Shown piece by piece: positions 37,979 through 52,000 of a stretch of 64,000 bases of DNA. Position 1 is the stretch's first letter. Each line of letters opens with the position of its first letter. Where the stretch lies: the NCBI RefSeq assembly GCF_032062135.1, contig NC_092861.1, positions 116,225,554 through 116,289,553 on the forward strand. The letters run 5' to 3'. Origin of the DNA: Pyxicephalus adspersus. Its lineage: Eukaryota; Chordata; Amphibia; Anura; Pyxicephalidae. The translations under genes and the position numbers were made by a program. The notes under the pieces are model-generated. The model was not told the DNA's origin, did not search any database, and worked only from the letters and a program-made list of their open reading frames with translations.

Positions 37979-40496
37979 ACACGTTGGAGTGTATATATAC
38001 AAGTAAGAAATACTGTGGAGTTTAGGAAAGTATTTTCTTCCCTAAAACTGGGCTTAAGAAATAGAAAAATTCCCAAAACAGTAAAATGTACCAGAAAAAA
38101 GTTAGACTTGTACTTATCCTTCACTCATCTTTTGCATTACTGCCCTTCCAAAAAAATTTTAGGGAAGTGCAAAGCAGGAAAACACTTTTAGGGAAGTGCA
38201 AAGCAAGAAGATAGCCCAGTCCATTGTAAGAGTATGGACAGGTGCATACCTATCTTGGGATAGAGCAGTTCTGTGCAGTTCCTGGCTCAGTCACTCGCAC
38301 TGTTCCTAGAGAACCAGCATCTGTACATTTGACAGCTAGCAGCAGTGAGCAATACCAGTATCACTCACTGCCACCACCATTCATTTTCCATGACTTGCCT
38401 TTGGGAAGAGGCTGCCTGTAGAGTCTCTTCAAGGCAGCAGTTCACTGGCATGAGGAAGCAGTACTGGGCCCACAACCCTATTACCAGTCTGAACATATCC
38501 TATCGCTTTGTAATTTCAGAATAGGGGGCCAACTGTGGAAGTGGACATTCCATTTCTGTAGAAAATTCACTTTAAAGCACCAATTCTATCATAGCCACAA
38601 GTTAGAGCTTCATGGCCAAAACTTTTTACAGGTGTTGAAACCTAAAAGGTGGCTACCCTTCAGCTGTTTAGTAATGAAAGGTTAGAACTACCATTCACCC
38701 TCCCTGGATGTCCAGCTGAGTTATCTCCAAAACAGGAGAGAGAGGGTAAATCTTCCAATTGTTTTGGTGACAACTGTCTAATAAAATATCTCCTTTACTT
38801 ACTATCTTACTTCTTGTTGTATCTCCAAAACAGAAAGTGAAGTAAAATCTTCCTGGCAAGAAGATTGGCAGGTTTAATCTTCATCTATTCTATTCAAAAG
38901 TTAAAAAACGTTTTTGGCTTTGGATATTCCTCAGTTTTCATGCAACAATGTGGAAAGTGAAGCACAAAGATCAAAGTGACCTTTATAAGTCAAGCCTTGG
39001 AGATTTGTTCTCTCTAAAATGATGTCTAATTGTATTATTTAGGTTTAATTAAGTGACATAATTTCTATAGTTCTAGTGAAGGCAATGATGGATAAGTCAT
39101 TTCAGCCTATTAGTAATCACATTGACTGTAATTATCTACCAATTAAAATTTTGTATGTGCTTGGTTGTGTTTATCATTTAGAGATTTCCTAATGAATACA
39201 TCTTTCTATAGATTGCAAACATTTTTCAGTAGGTTAGTAGAAAGTTGTACCATGGCATGTTAGGGAAAATGTCTACTTGGGAAGTTGTTTAATATACAGT
39301 AAAACACATTTTTACAATAACTTGCTTCCAAAAGAGTTCATCCAGCATGTCTTCTATACTAATAAAATAAACATGTTTTTTAGTCTGAGTAGTGAAACTC
39401 CTTGTTCTACCAGTTTTTAGGATTATTGGATTTTTAAGGCTGGAGATTGAAAAAAATGGTGGTTAGTTCACTACTTTTTATAAATAGGCCCCTAAATATA
39501 ATGAATTAATGTGCAAAATGTGCCTTTGTCACGTAAATTGACCTCACCCCATTATAAAAAAAATTTTCCCAACTCCATTTTGGTTGTGGGAGAAAATTTC
39601 TATATTGAATTTAGGTAATACATTAGGCCATAATTAGGGTAAACTGAAAAAATCAGGTAAAGTACCAATATCAAAACTTGTACCAAGCTCTCCATTAGGG
39701 TTATTGTTTTTTTTTTTTTTTAAAAGAAGGGCAGCTTGTCTGGTAAACTGTCATCCATTCTTTGCACATTAGGGCAAGCAGATTTACAGATTATAAAAAT
39801 AGATAAATCTGACAACTTTTAGTTACCTTTAGATCAGAATTTTCCCTTCGCCTACTATATTATCTGCAGCATCATGTACTAGATATTTAGCCACTAGAAG
39901 TTACATACCTTCCTTCCTTTATCTTCTAGGAAATAATATGCTGAGAAATATTGTGCACGCTGGGTTTGCCCGGGGAGCTGATTTGCATATTGACAACTTA
40001 GAGGATCATAGCAGGAAAACTACAATATATTCAATTTATTTACAGCATGGGCTTACAAATCTGTATTGAATTCCTGGCTCCATGTGGAGTTCTTCTGTAA
40101 ACTCCATGACAGAGTGAAAAGTGTTACGATTTGAGAATTTGCGTGTAGAGTCACTGTTCTTTAGAATCAAGAGGTGCGAGACATGGTTTGAGAATCTTCC
40201 ATAGATACCCCCAGGAAGTCTTCTTGCTGTTCTGAATGCTGCAAGCTCAGAATAAGATGTTCCTGACGAGGTGACAAGCTGTCACTTGATTTTTGTTAAA
40301 AGAGAGAAAACCTGGTGCGCCCTGCATAGTGTATGGTGAAATATTAAAGATGTTTGCTATTCTTTGGTTCTTCTGTCTTAAAACAATATTTTAAACAATT
40401 TAAACTGAGTAATTAAACTACTGGTAGCAATTTTGGGATTTGTGTTTGAACTCAAGAAACTATTCTGCGGTCATGCTGAATCTCCCCGAAAATTAA
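37979..40496. other. Intergenic, small local duplications only
   Basis: TTTTAGGGAAGTGCAAAGCA occurs twice (about 38157 and 38187), and ATCTCCAAAACAG occurs twice (about 38725 and 38820). No gene seen. Confidence 0.5.
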
Positions 40497-40958
40497 CCTC
40501 CTGGGCGGTTCATTTCTGTCCAGATGTATATGTCTAAAAGTGGTACATTGTAATTTTACAGTATATTATAATAGTATTATTATATTAAAGCTTTAAACAT
40601 GAAATCATGTCAAAATAATAAATTAAATACATAAAAAAAAAAAAAAAAATAATTATACTCATACTATTATATTATACTGCAAAATACATTTTTTTGAAAG
40701 ACAATGTACTGCTTTTACGCATATAATTCCACTGTATTGCATTCAATACAGTTATTTTATATTGAATGCAATACAAATAGATTTGAAATTCCCGCGGTGC
40801 CCCTGACACAACGGCCGCACGCACCGAAGTCACTGTGCCTCATTGGATATAGAGGACGAAGGAATCAAGAGGACTGGGATCGTGAAGGAGGATGCTGGCG
40901 GATCAGGTAAAGTTGTATTTACTATTGTATTTCACTGTTTTAGCTACCCCTCAGGAGG
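40497..40958. mobile_element. Possible piggyBac-type MITE
   Basis: Begins CCTCCTGGGCGGT directly after TTAA (40493-40496) and ends with CCCCTCAGGAGG before TGAA, one change from TTAA. The TTAA target and CCTCCTGRG ends fit piggyBac-like elements, but the terminal match is short. The interior contains a poly-A run and a perfect 15-bp hairpin (GTATTGCATTCAATA, from 40733). Confidence 0.5.
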
Positions 40959-41660
40959 TGAATCTAACAACTATTACAATACAAGTTACAGTATTAGTAT
41001 ACTTTGTTCCTAAAAGGTGGTACAATACATATAATGGCTGTTACACAGATCATTCTGTAATTGAAAAAAAAATTAATGAATTCATTTCTAAAGCTGTCAA
41101 AAAATGGTTTCTTACAATACAGCATCCTGGGGGCTTTCTGTGCTTTCTTTGGGATTTTTGTACTAAAAAAGTTTAGATTATTCACCTAGAAAAGTGTATT
41201 CATATAGCTTTGTAAATGCGGTAAAAAATTCACTTTACAAAAAATATCCAATCACCAGCAAGAAGATGTAAAAAACGCCCCAAGATTTTACCTTACACAT
41301 AATTAAAAAGCTGAAGCAAGCAGAGCTTCTTCTTACTCACTAAACTAAGGGAAGTAGCCCTTCTAGGGTTATTATTCATTAACATCCTAATCTCCTTTAG
41401 TAAATCAACCCCTATGTATACAGAAATGTGTTCCCAGAAATTTCCTGCTTGTGTGAGTGACTCTCACTATTTTCAGAAATCTATGCTGGAAAACAAATAA
41501 AGTTAATGGTATCCCTGCAATAGTGATAGAGTTTAATTTAATTCTTGGTTGGGTACTTTAAATAGCTTATCCCTACCTAAAGGGATGCAAATGCTGCATA
41601 TTTTTGCAGTACAACACAGAAATTGCATTCTCTGTTTATTATGAAGGCTAAATCTCTATG

Positions 41661-41759
41661 ATTCAGAAATCAGTTTGAGAAAGGGCATAGTAAATTCAGA
41701 AATCAGTTTGAGAAAGAACATAGTAAATTCAGAAATCAGTTTGAGAAAGGACATAGTAA
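41661..41759. repeat. Tandem repeat, 33 bp x 3
   Basis: Three nearly identical units starting ATTCAGAAATCAGTTTGAG at 41661, 41694 and 41727, differing at two positions (AAGGGC/AAGAAC/AAGGAC). A recent duplication just 3' of NOX3. Confidence 0.92.
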
Positions 41760-42067
41760 ATTAAAACAACATAAAAAAGGTATAAATCTGTAAAAAGCTT
41801 TGACAAAATATCTACAAAGTATAGATTACCAGGGGGAGATTTTTTTAAACAAACTGTAGTTACACTTTAGAATCTACGAGGATGGAGACTCCCAATATGT
41901 GCACTTTTATGTGTCTTAATATAACATAACTTTGAAGTAAAGTATTATTTAATTGGAAATTATGTATAATCAAGTCATGTCATAAAAATAAAAATCAGTC
42001 AATGACATGAATAATTAGCAGTCATATCAGTCAATAATAAGCATAATCTAATATTTACCTAAAATGG

Positions 42068-42073
42068 TTTATT
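42068..42073 (-). terminator. Candidate NOX3 poly(A) signal
   Basis: TTTATT on the plus strand reads AATAAA on the minus strand, 214 nt after the NOX3 stop. It is the nearest canonical hexamer I noticed downstream. AT-rich DNA yields this hexamer often, so it is a candidate only. Confidence 0.4.
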
Positions 42074-42286
42074 TTAAGTTCACTTTACAATCCTACGTTT
42101 AATAATGCTTACAGTTGCTCTTGATGGCCATTGAAGCATATGAAGGTGGCAGCAAGATCTATAGATGGCTTTTATGAAGAAAGCTTTTCACCCAATCAAG
42201 TTTCACCTAACCATGCACTGCACATTCATCACATTAACATGCCACCCACGAAGCTTAGTAGATTTCAAGTCTCAGTCTTCAGCACC

Positions 42287-42413
42287 TTAAAAGCTTTCCT
42301 TACTGTAATGGAAATGAACTCCTCTTGGATCAGATGATGAATATAAACGACACATATTATTGAGGATATTGGAGAGAGACTTTGGGCCACAGTAGAACAC
42401 TCCAATGCTGTCA
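42287..42413 (-). CDS. NOX3: NOX3 last coding exon 13 (residues 525-566, stop)
   Basis: 127 nt including TAA at 42289-42287. Completes Ser525, then [17 protein letters not shown] and [23 protein letters not shown] helps hold the nicotinamide end of NADPH. The ESF terminus is as in human NOX3; NOX1 and NOX2 end ENF. Confidence 0.96.
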
Positions 42414-44226
42414 CTAATCGAAAAAAAATGTAGAAGATTTATTAGTGTAATATTAATCATATTAGAACCTCAGCAACAGATAATGAACATAACAGTAAAA
42501 ATAACGGTTAATAACCTTGTAAATTCACATTATTCTGTCTTTTGTAATTCTTTCCTTCTGAAATTCATTATTTAGGTTTAGCCAAAACAATTAAACTATT
42601 CAAATCTTGTTATGTTTATTCATAACATTTTAATTTTATGTTATGAATTCTACTTCCAATAATATAACTAAAAAATTATTATTCACAAATAGATGGCTAT
42701 AAAATTTTTCATATTTTGAGAAGAGATCTGTCTACCATAAAAATATATTTTATGCAACAATACAATAAAAAGTTTTTGGCAACTTTAATCATGCATTCTG
42801 TATAAATCCATCTTTATGCCACCCAGTACATGCAGCATATGCCAAACCCTTTAGTATGGGGTATCTCTGTGTACTATACTTGCGGTGTACATGCCAAGGG
42901 ACACAAATATAAAGTGCATGGTGATAACACAATTACTAAATATCGTCTACAGTGAATTTTGGAAGAACCAAACATGTTCTTCCCATTTAATTTTTGTAGT
43001 TTGTCTAATATAGCTATTAGCAACTGTTATAGTTATGTTACATGACTAGCAGATCCTATATATTAACCAAAACTTTACTATTTTACCTAGTATCATAACT
43101 AAAAGGGAAATAAGGAAATGCATCTAAAATAAATTAAACAAACATAGATTTTGTATTCACCTTACTTTTATTGGCATTTCTATTGATTATTGTTTTGAAT
43201 GTTATCAGTCATGGCTGCACTTTATGTCCTAGGCATTGACTCAAGTCAAAGCATTTTTCTCTCTTTTCCAGATAAAAATAAGTACTCCGGTTTATATTTG
43301 AATTGGCTTATATTTGAGTATATACAATATAAAAATAATGCATATGATTTACCTTGGATGCTTGTCTGCTACACATCTAAATTCCTTATGCCAGTTGGGC
43401 CTTCCATAGTTTGTTTTTTGTCTTAAGCCAGTAATCACATCAAGTTCACTATCATAGTGGACAGCTATATGTGCAACCTAAAAAAGATATATAATAGCAA
43501 CAGAACTCCTATCAATTTGAAACACTTTAATATGGAAAGAATATTGAGTATGCAGATTGTAGAACAGGTAACATATATTATGATTATTAATAATGAGAAA
43601 GAAGGAAAAGAGAGGGGTTTCAAGGCTGCTTTTGAAGTATTGTATTTAGCAAAGCACATCACAGGTGATATTGTACAAATAAAACATATTTGTATGTATC
43701 CGTCTCACATTGTAAAATCATGGGATGGATACTGCTGGACTAAACATAAATTACCTATACTAAGTATTAGTATTAGAATGTTGCGTAAATAATCACAATT
43801 AACGTCTCTTAACCTGACGCGTTTCGCCTCCTAAGGCTTTCTCAGGGGTATATAACAGACGTATACACTTTTTTTGCAGTGTAATAAAACTGAAAAAAAT
43901 GGCTGGTCTAATATATCGCTGATATGGAGGATGGAATAATAATGCTCCTGGTATATAGTCCCGTTTGCACAAAGTATATGTTTTGAGGAAAGCTAATAGA
44001 CTCAAAATTTTGTTGGTGGCATAAGTAGCGGTGTGTTCAAAGTTTGATCCAAATTTAGGGAGAGAGTGAAGGGCAGCATAGGTGGTCCATAGGTCTATCA
44101 AAGGGAACTGGTATATACCCCTGGGAAAGCCTTCAGAGTTTTTGTTAGAATGAAAAAAACATATTTAAATGAAAAAAAATAACAATTTAGGTAGTGTCAA
44201 TTCAAGATATGCCAATATTCAGAATG

Positions 44227-44278
<52 letters not shown>

Positions 44279-47200
44279 CACTGTGCTGGCAACATTTGGT
44301 AAATTGCTTTTGTAAAATGGAGTAAGAGTAAGTAAGGAGGGGGGAGGGGGTGTTAGTAGTTTTTTCTGTATATTTTGTTTTAGTTTATTATATGCTACTT
44401 TGTTTTTTAATAAGGCCAAAGACATATAATCACCTAGCAAACAAACACAACATTACATTTTTTTTTTTTGCACATTGACTTTTTTTGTATGTTTTGTATT
44501 GCATGTTTTTGGCATCAGAAGCAATAGACACAAGCACACATATAAACACATAAACTAGCAGTTCACATTTGTTATTAGCTATTTTTTCATTTATGTTTTA
44601 CCTGAATATCATCCCAGCCAGTGAGAAAAAGATGATAACTAAGGAAATTTAATTTCCCTTGTTCTGCCAATTGTTCCTCTAAAGATTGAAGCAGGTCAGC
44701 AAACCATTCAAAAGAATGAGTATCCCGGCAAAGCCAATAAAAATATACCTAAAAAAAGAAGGTATCTTGTACATTTATCACTGAAAATGTAATATAAATA
44801 TAGTGCCAATGGGATAAATACTCCAATATATTTGTATGTAAAATTGAAAACCCAACAAAAAACCACACACACAGGGGCCTGTTTATAAATGTTTTCATGA
44901 AATATGCACCAAACTTTTACAAATAATACCAATACCATATTTTCACATCAGTTATAATCAGAAAATGAGTAAGTCAACTAATTTACACATTTTTCTAACT
45001 GAAGACACCCATGTTTAAATTTTGTGTAAAAGTTGGGTGAATCTTGGGTTGAAACCTTTACAAATATAACTTCAGACATGTCTTTACATAAATTGTCTAT
45101 GTTCATTTAAAAAAAACTAAACTTCAAATTTAGGAAATAAAAGGGAGTTACATTTCTTTGAGTTCAGTACTTTCTAAGTCACTGACTTGGAATAAGTAGG
45201 CTGCAAATAAAGTCACAACTTTTTATGTTTATACTTGTTCAGAGTCAGTGGGGGGAATTTACTAAGGAAAATTACCAAGAATAGGAATGTATTATTGTAA
45301 AGCAGTTGCCTTTGCCGCTGTCATTTGCTTTTCATAATACCTTTTCCAGTTTCATTGCTCTGTTGGGATCACAGGAATTATACCAAATGGACTTCAACAC
45401 TGATGCAAACGGTGTCACTCCAATTCCAGCTGCAATGCATACACTGACTTTAAAGTTAAATACGTTTGTTGTTGCTGATCCATAGGGTCCATCGACAGCC
45501 AGTCTGCAGTGAAAAAAGTGAAATGCAAGTTTGTGATTGTAAAGTTTCACACTACAGAACTAAACAAAATGTCACTTTTTAAATGAATATATATATATAT
45601 ATATATATCAGTCTGCCTACATTTATTGAACAAGAAATAAGCAGACTATTCTGCTCTAGTTCAGGCCTCATATGGATCTTTCAGGTTTAAAGAAGCCAGG
45701 CAGGCATGTAACTATCATTAAATGGGCCCCAATGAGTTTATTTCAAACTCATGGGGCTCCCCAGCAACCTCTCTTTGTGGTACTTGTAGTGTTAATGGGG
45801 ACAATAGTGTGGGTAATGTGGTATGCCAAGCTGAGAAAATTTCCAGGAATGGTAGAGCTGCCAGAATTCCCCTAAGGTTTACTTGAAAATAATATATTAC
45901 ATTTCATTATGTAATTGGTATTGCTCTGTAACCCTTGTTTAATCATCTTTAAATTGTGGCTTATTTGCTGAATTATTCATCTCAAATATCTTATCAGCTC
46001 AGCTCATTGAATGCTTAAAAGTAATGAGGTTTACGCAGTTGTCATTTATATATCTTTCCAATGTACAAGATACCCTGTTCCAGACAGTCGTCATGGGCTC
46101 TTTGAAAAGTTTTCTTTTTAGTGCTTTTCTGGTGGCATCTGTTCTGGTAGGGTCAGGGGAGATATATGGGCACTGATTTATTAAAGTTCTCCAAGGCTGG
46201 AGAGGATACACTTTCATCAGTGAAGCTGGGTGATCCAGCAAACCTGGAATACATCTGGTCCAAAATTGATAACATATGCTAACAAATAGCTAATGACTTT
46301 TAGGAAATCCATTCTAGGTTTTCCATATCACCCAGCTTTACTGATGAAAGTGTATAATCTTCAGCCTTGAAGAGCTTTAATAAATCAGAGCCATGGAGTC
46401 TACCAGGACCTAGTGTCTCATTTAAAAAAACATGGCACCCTTCTACTATGGTATCACTTAAGGCCAATAAAGATAGCGGATGATTTCAAAGCCAAATGAT
46501 GACTGGGTAAATATGGAAACATTGGAGACCAACGGGAGGGTAAACAGACAGGCAGATAAGTTTGCCTTGACATATGAATTTGCTGCAAACTTTATTCTGT
46601 TTTTAGTGTCATTTCAGTAGTATACTACTTTACACTATACTAACATCTAAAAAATCTTGTAATTCCCAAAATGTATTAAAGTACAAAATGTACAAGATGT
46701 TAACCTATATGACAACTCTATAATTTCTAGTGTGAAGAATTGTGCATTCTAGCAGATTAATTGGATAGGTATTTTATCTGTACTTGCAGGGTTTATAATG
46801 TTAGGTTATGACATAGGTAAATGTACTGCATATGTTTTTTTTTTTTACTTTGCGACTGTCGTTTCTTTTTCATATTTCACCACTTGCAACTTAGTATAGA
46901 GGTCTTTTTATAAAAGTTTCTTCTAATGTCTTTTCACATTTTCACATTAAATTCTATTAGAAAATTGTATGAATCATGAGTAAAAGTTGAGTTACACATT
47001 TTATAATTAAATCTAATCTGTAAATTGTGGGTAAAAGTTGAGTGAATCTTGGTGAAAACATTTATAAATAGACCCCCCTAGACTTTGTATTATGTATTGT
47101 CATTTTGGTCATGTTATAAAACTACCAAAAAAAACACAAAGAAAATGTATGAATTAATAAAAGTTATTTGCTTTGTGCCCAGATTTAGGTAATGAGAGGC

Positions 47201-49048
47201 ATACAGACCTAGGCAACTGCCAAAGATTCTGATGGATATTTCTGTTTGCCACACACTCTGTGATAAGGCTTTGTGTCCAGTCTCCAACAGCTCTCACATG
47301 TACACTGAAGAATGGCTCTTCTGCAGCTGATGTAAGTGTAAATGGATGCCACTCCAGTTGTGATACAGAAGGGCACTGAAGAAAAATATACTGTCCTGGC
47401 TCCATAGTAAAACCGTGTTTCTTCATTTGAATCTCCAGAACTCCAGACGGATGTGTGACAACCTAAGAGGCAAATTGTAGATTTTAGTTTTTATATCATA
47501 GATATATCATAGATCAACAGAGTTCTCTGATGCAGTTTTTTCAAGTCCTATTTATTAATAAAAGCTTATTTTCTAAAATGTAATTATAGTGTTTAGAGCA
47601 GCTTCCTTACAACCCTTCATGTGACAATTTCCAGACTCCAGGAATACTTGCTAACCTCGAGCCTTAATTTGTACACCAATCTTAAAGAAGTGGCTACTAA
47701 GGTGCCACAACGTGTTAATAGTGAATTATAGTTATCTTTGACTAATAAATACTTTTTATGAGAAGCCACTGAATCATCTCTTTTTTACGTGGGTGCCTAT
47801 CTACATTATTGCCTTACCAAGCACTATTTACCAAGTATTTGGTAGGTCAGCTGCCATTAGGGCAAGATGCTGTTAGATAATGGAACATTCTATAAAATTT
47901 TAAGCTGGGACAATGCTAAACATGATTACAAAGAAGCAGGGACAGAATGCAAGACAATGAGACAGACCTGACACAGTAAGAAAAGATAAAGGGTCATGAG
48001 AATCTTTCTATCCTTCCATAAATGCTCCCCTTAAATGTCATCCCTTAGTGGTCATATGCACAGCACCAAAGGCATGGAATCACAGCCAGAACTGGCAAGT
48101 GGAATCTAATGTCAATGGGTAGCTCTAAAACCCCACTTATAGGGCCTGATTTATTAAAGCTCTCCAATGAGAGGATACACTTTCATCCATGAACCTGGGT
48201 GATCCAACAAACCTTGAATGGATGTGGTTCAGAATTGAAAACATTTGCTAAAAAATGGCACATACTTTTTAGGAAATCAATTCCAGGTTTGCTGGATCAC
48301 CCAGGTTCACTGATGAAAGTGTATCCTTTCCAGCCTTGGGGAGCTTTAATTAATCTGGCCCATAGTATATGTAGTACTATACATGTGACGAGTGACGTCA
48401 TGAAGACCATCAAGAGACACAACCCACCCATTGTCTTGAACCTGTGATGGAGACATGGTCTGCGACTCTGGCCGGCGCACCCCACCCCCCCAAGCTGGGT
48501 TCTTCTCCTGACCACGCTGGGGGGTGCACCAGCCAGAGCCACAGACCACCACTGGTCTCCATTTTCTCGCGGCCCAGTTGTCAGATGGCAGACTGGGGTT
48601 TGGGGTCTGCCCCGGGTCTGGGGGGTCAGTCTACAAAACCCACAAAATTCATAAAACCCTGAGAGTGGGTTCATCTCTTACAAACACAGAAGTGGTTTAA
48701 TCACCTGTTTACTGATTTTTTGAAGTACATTTTTACTCATCAGCTGATTCCATTCTTACTTTTCATGAAGCCACAAAAAATCTTTAGTAAGTTTGATGTT
48801 TTAGTTACCTGCCATCTATACCTTGACTAGAACATACCATTTTCTAAATAAATGTGTCAAGCTCATTCTGATACAGGAATAAAGTTACCTTTGTGACTAT
48901 AACTTCTTGTTTAGATCTCCAAAAACGTATTAGCCTTTCACACGCATATAGTACTAAAGGGCAAATGACCCATTTCCAAGCCTGTTAACAAAAAATGCAA
49001 TTTGTTATACATATTCAGTTGACAGTTTTGCAGGCCACATATGATTAT

Positions 49049-49093
<45 letters not shown>

Positions 49094-52000
49094 GACACAC
49101 ACATCCCCTATACATACTATTTTTAGCTACCCTTTTAGGTAAGGAATGCAAAAATAAGCAGATTAAATTTAGATTTAATCTTTTCATATACAAAAATTAA
49201 GTGGTTCAGGTCTCAGAAGGAAGAATAGCATTTAGGTCAAACACTTCCATCGCTATTATATATTTTATATTATATCATACATATATCATACATCATATAA
49301 TATTATTCAGTGGACATGTAGTCTCGGTTTATGGCTTTAAAATAATGTTCTTTCAAGTCAAAAATATAAATGCCTTATGCACCACTTTTAAAAAGATTTA
49401 GGGTGGATTTAGGGTGTAAATGCTTTTTAATAGATTCATTTTTATTGAAGCTTAAAATGAAGCTTCCAGTCATGTGGAAGGTTTTAAAAATCAGGATGAT
49501 GTTAACCACATCTTTGGTGAATGAACATAGTTTCATTCTATTTACAAAACTCAAGGAGCATTGACTTTAAAAAGTGAATAGTCTTTATTGCTTTAATAAA
49601 TCAACCACAACGCTAGTCAAGTAAGGAATACAAGTTGATACAATTGCTTAACAAATCACCTTGAGCTGAACATGGTGATACAATAATCTGTTTTTAACTG
49701 GTCCTATATTAACTACAACATACAACTTTTACCCAAAATGTACACATTTATCACAATAAAATCCATTACAAAATGTTAGAATCTGAGTAAAAGGTGACAC
49801 ATACATTTTGTGATGCAATGTGAAAAAATGTGTATATTTTGGTTAAAAGTTTCATGAATCTTGGATAAAACATACATAAATAGATTGCTGTGTGATTTTC
49901 TCCCAATAATGCTATTGACTACAGGTATTTAATGTATTACCAACCACTTGTTTAATATTCAATAAAAAAACAAAATTCTTTAAAAACATAAAAAACCACC
50001 ATGCCCATTCACTTAACATTCCAGCCAACAACCAGCCTTCATTTATCATACTACAATATCTTACAGAATAGCTTACCATTGGTTTGTTGCCAGAAAATTG
50101 TGGAAAAGGACATTGTTCTGTTTCTCCCCACTCATTATAGTGGTCTTTACAATATGAAAGATTATGGTGTAACAAACTTTGTGTAGTCTGCCCGCGAACT
50201 ATCTGCCTAGAGAAAAATGAATATTGATTTCAGCATAGGGGAACTGACAAATAACTAGAACCTAGTGTTGTTTCATGAAAAGCACTATGGTTATGCAGCA
50301 TGACCTTTACTTGTTCATTAAGGTAATTTAAATTTTAGAATTGTGTAGCCTTGAAACAGTTCAACAGTAACTACAACTTTTATTAACTTAAAATTTTGCA
50401 AATGATAAGTATATAGTAATTAAAATGTTGCTTGTATCTTATTAGGAAGATTTTCTTTATCCTCCTTTTATGAAGTATAATCTATGAAAACTAATCGTAA
50501 TTCTCTTCTTAAACATTTGTCTTCAAAACAGGCGACCCCATTGGAAGATCTTCTTCCTTACCTTGTTCTGGTGCCAACTGGTAAAATTTGCAATTTTCCA
50601 CAAGATTCTATCATTGTACATACACATGGGTCCTAATCTTAACTTATTTTATAAAAAACTTAAAATAAAGTATTGACTTTTTACTTAATCTTGGAAACTA
50701 TTGAGACTGGTATATGCACATAAAGCATGTACTATTCAAACTTTCCCTCTCTACTGGTATCTACCCCTCCACTTTCAAACATGCCATTATTCTCCCTATC
50801 CTGAAGAACCCCTTAAGTTTCCAAACTTCTTGAACGCCTTGTCTATAAAAGACTCACCAATTACCTGAACAACAACTCCCTCCTTGACCCAGTCTAGCTT
50901 TCGAGCTGCCCATTCCACCGAAACAGCTCTTACTAAAGCAGCCAATGACCTCATCTGAGCTGAGTCACAAGGCAACTTTTCCCTTCTCCTTTTCCTGAAT
51001 CTCTCCTCTGCCTTTGACACTGTTGATCACCCTTTCTAATCCAAATCATGAACTCCATTGATATCAGTGACACTGCTTTCCTTTGGTTTTCTTCCTATCT
51101 GTCTGACTGCTCATTTCAAGTTTCCTTCAATGGTAATTCCTCCTCTCCCACTCTCCTCCCTGTTGGTGTTCCCCAAGGGTCAGTCCTTGGACCGGTCCTC
51201 TTTCCTCTGTACACCTCCTCTCTCGGTAGTCTCATATCCTCCTTTGGCTTACAATACCATCTGTATGCTGATGACACTCAAATCTATCTGTCCACCCCTG
51301 ACCTGTCTCCCTCAGTCCTGGACAAGGTCTCATGCTGCCTGTCAGCCATATCATCATGGATGTCTGACCGATTCCTCCGAAACTCAACCTGGATAAAACA
51401 GAAATCTTCATCTTACCCCCCTTAAATTCCAAATCTTCCTCTGACATATTTCTAACTGTTAACAACACTGTCATTCGTCCCTCTCAGGCACATTGTCTTG
51501 GTGTCACCCTCGATTCTGCCCTCCCATTTATCCCCCATGTTCAGAACATTTACAGGTCCTGTCACTTTTACCAGCGCAACATCTCCAAAATCTGCCCCTA
51601 CCTGTCTCCAGAGACCACTAAACTCCTTGTACACGCTCTTATCATCTCTGGTTTGGACTACTGTAACATCCTCCTCTCTGGTACTCCACTAACCCGACTC
51701 TCTTCTACAACCTATTATGAACACTGCAACCAGACTCATCCATCCTTCCCACCGCACTTTTCTGCTGCCTCTCTTTGTAGTTCTCTTCATTGGCTTCCAT
51801 TTCACCTTAGAATCAAAATCCAGCTCCTGTGCTTTGCCTTCAAATGTCTCCACAGTTCCTGTCCCACTTACATTTCTGACCTGGCAGAAAACTCCTCCCC
51901 TAGCCGCCATCTTCTCTCCTCCAATGACCTACTACTGACTTCCTCACTTATAACCTCATCACATGCACGGCTCCAAGACTTTTCTAGAGCTGCCCCAACT

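Noticed and set aside
47154..47208. Open continuation after NOX3 exon 9 ([10 protein letters not shown]...)
   Set aside because: Intron read-through. The AG|GTCTGT donor joins in frame to exon 10, giving LPRLAVDGP as in human NOX3.
48297..48674. 125-codon GC-rich frame, minus strand
   Set aside because: Spans the end of a fold-back MITE and a hAT-related fragment; not conserved protein sequence.
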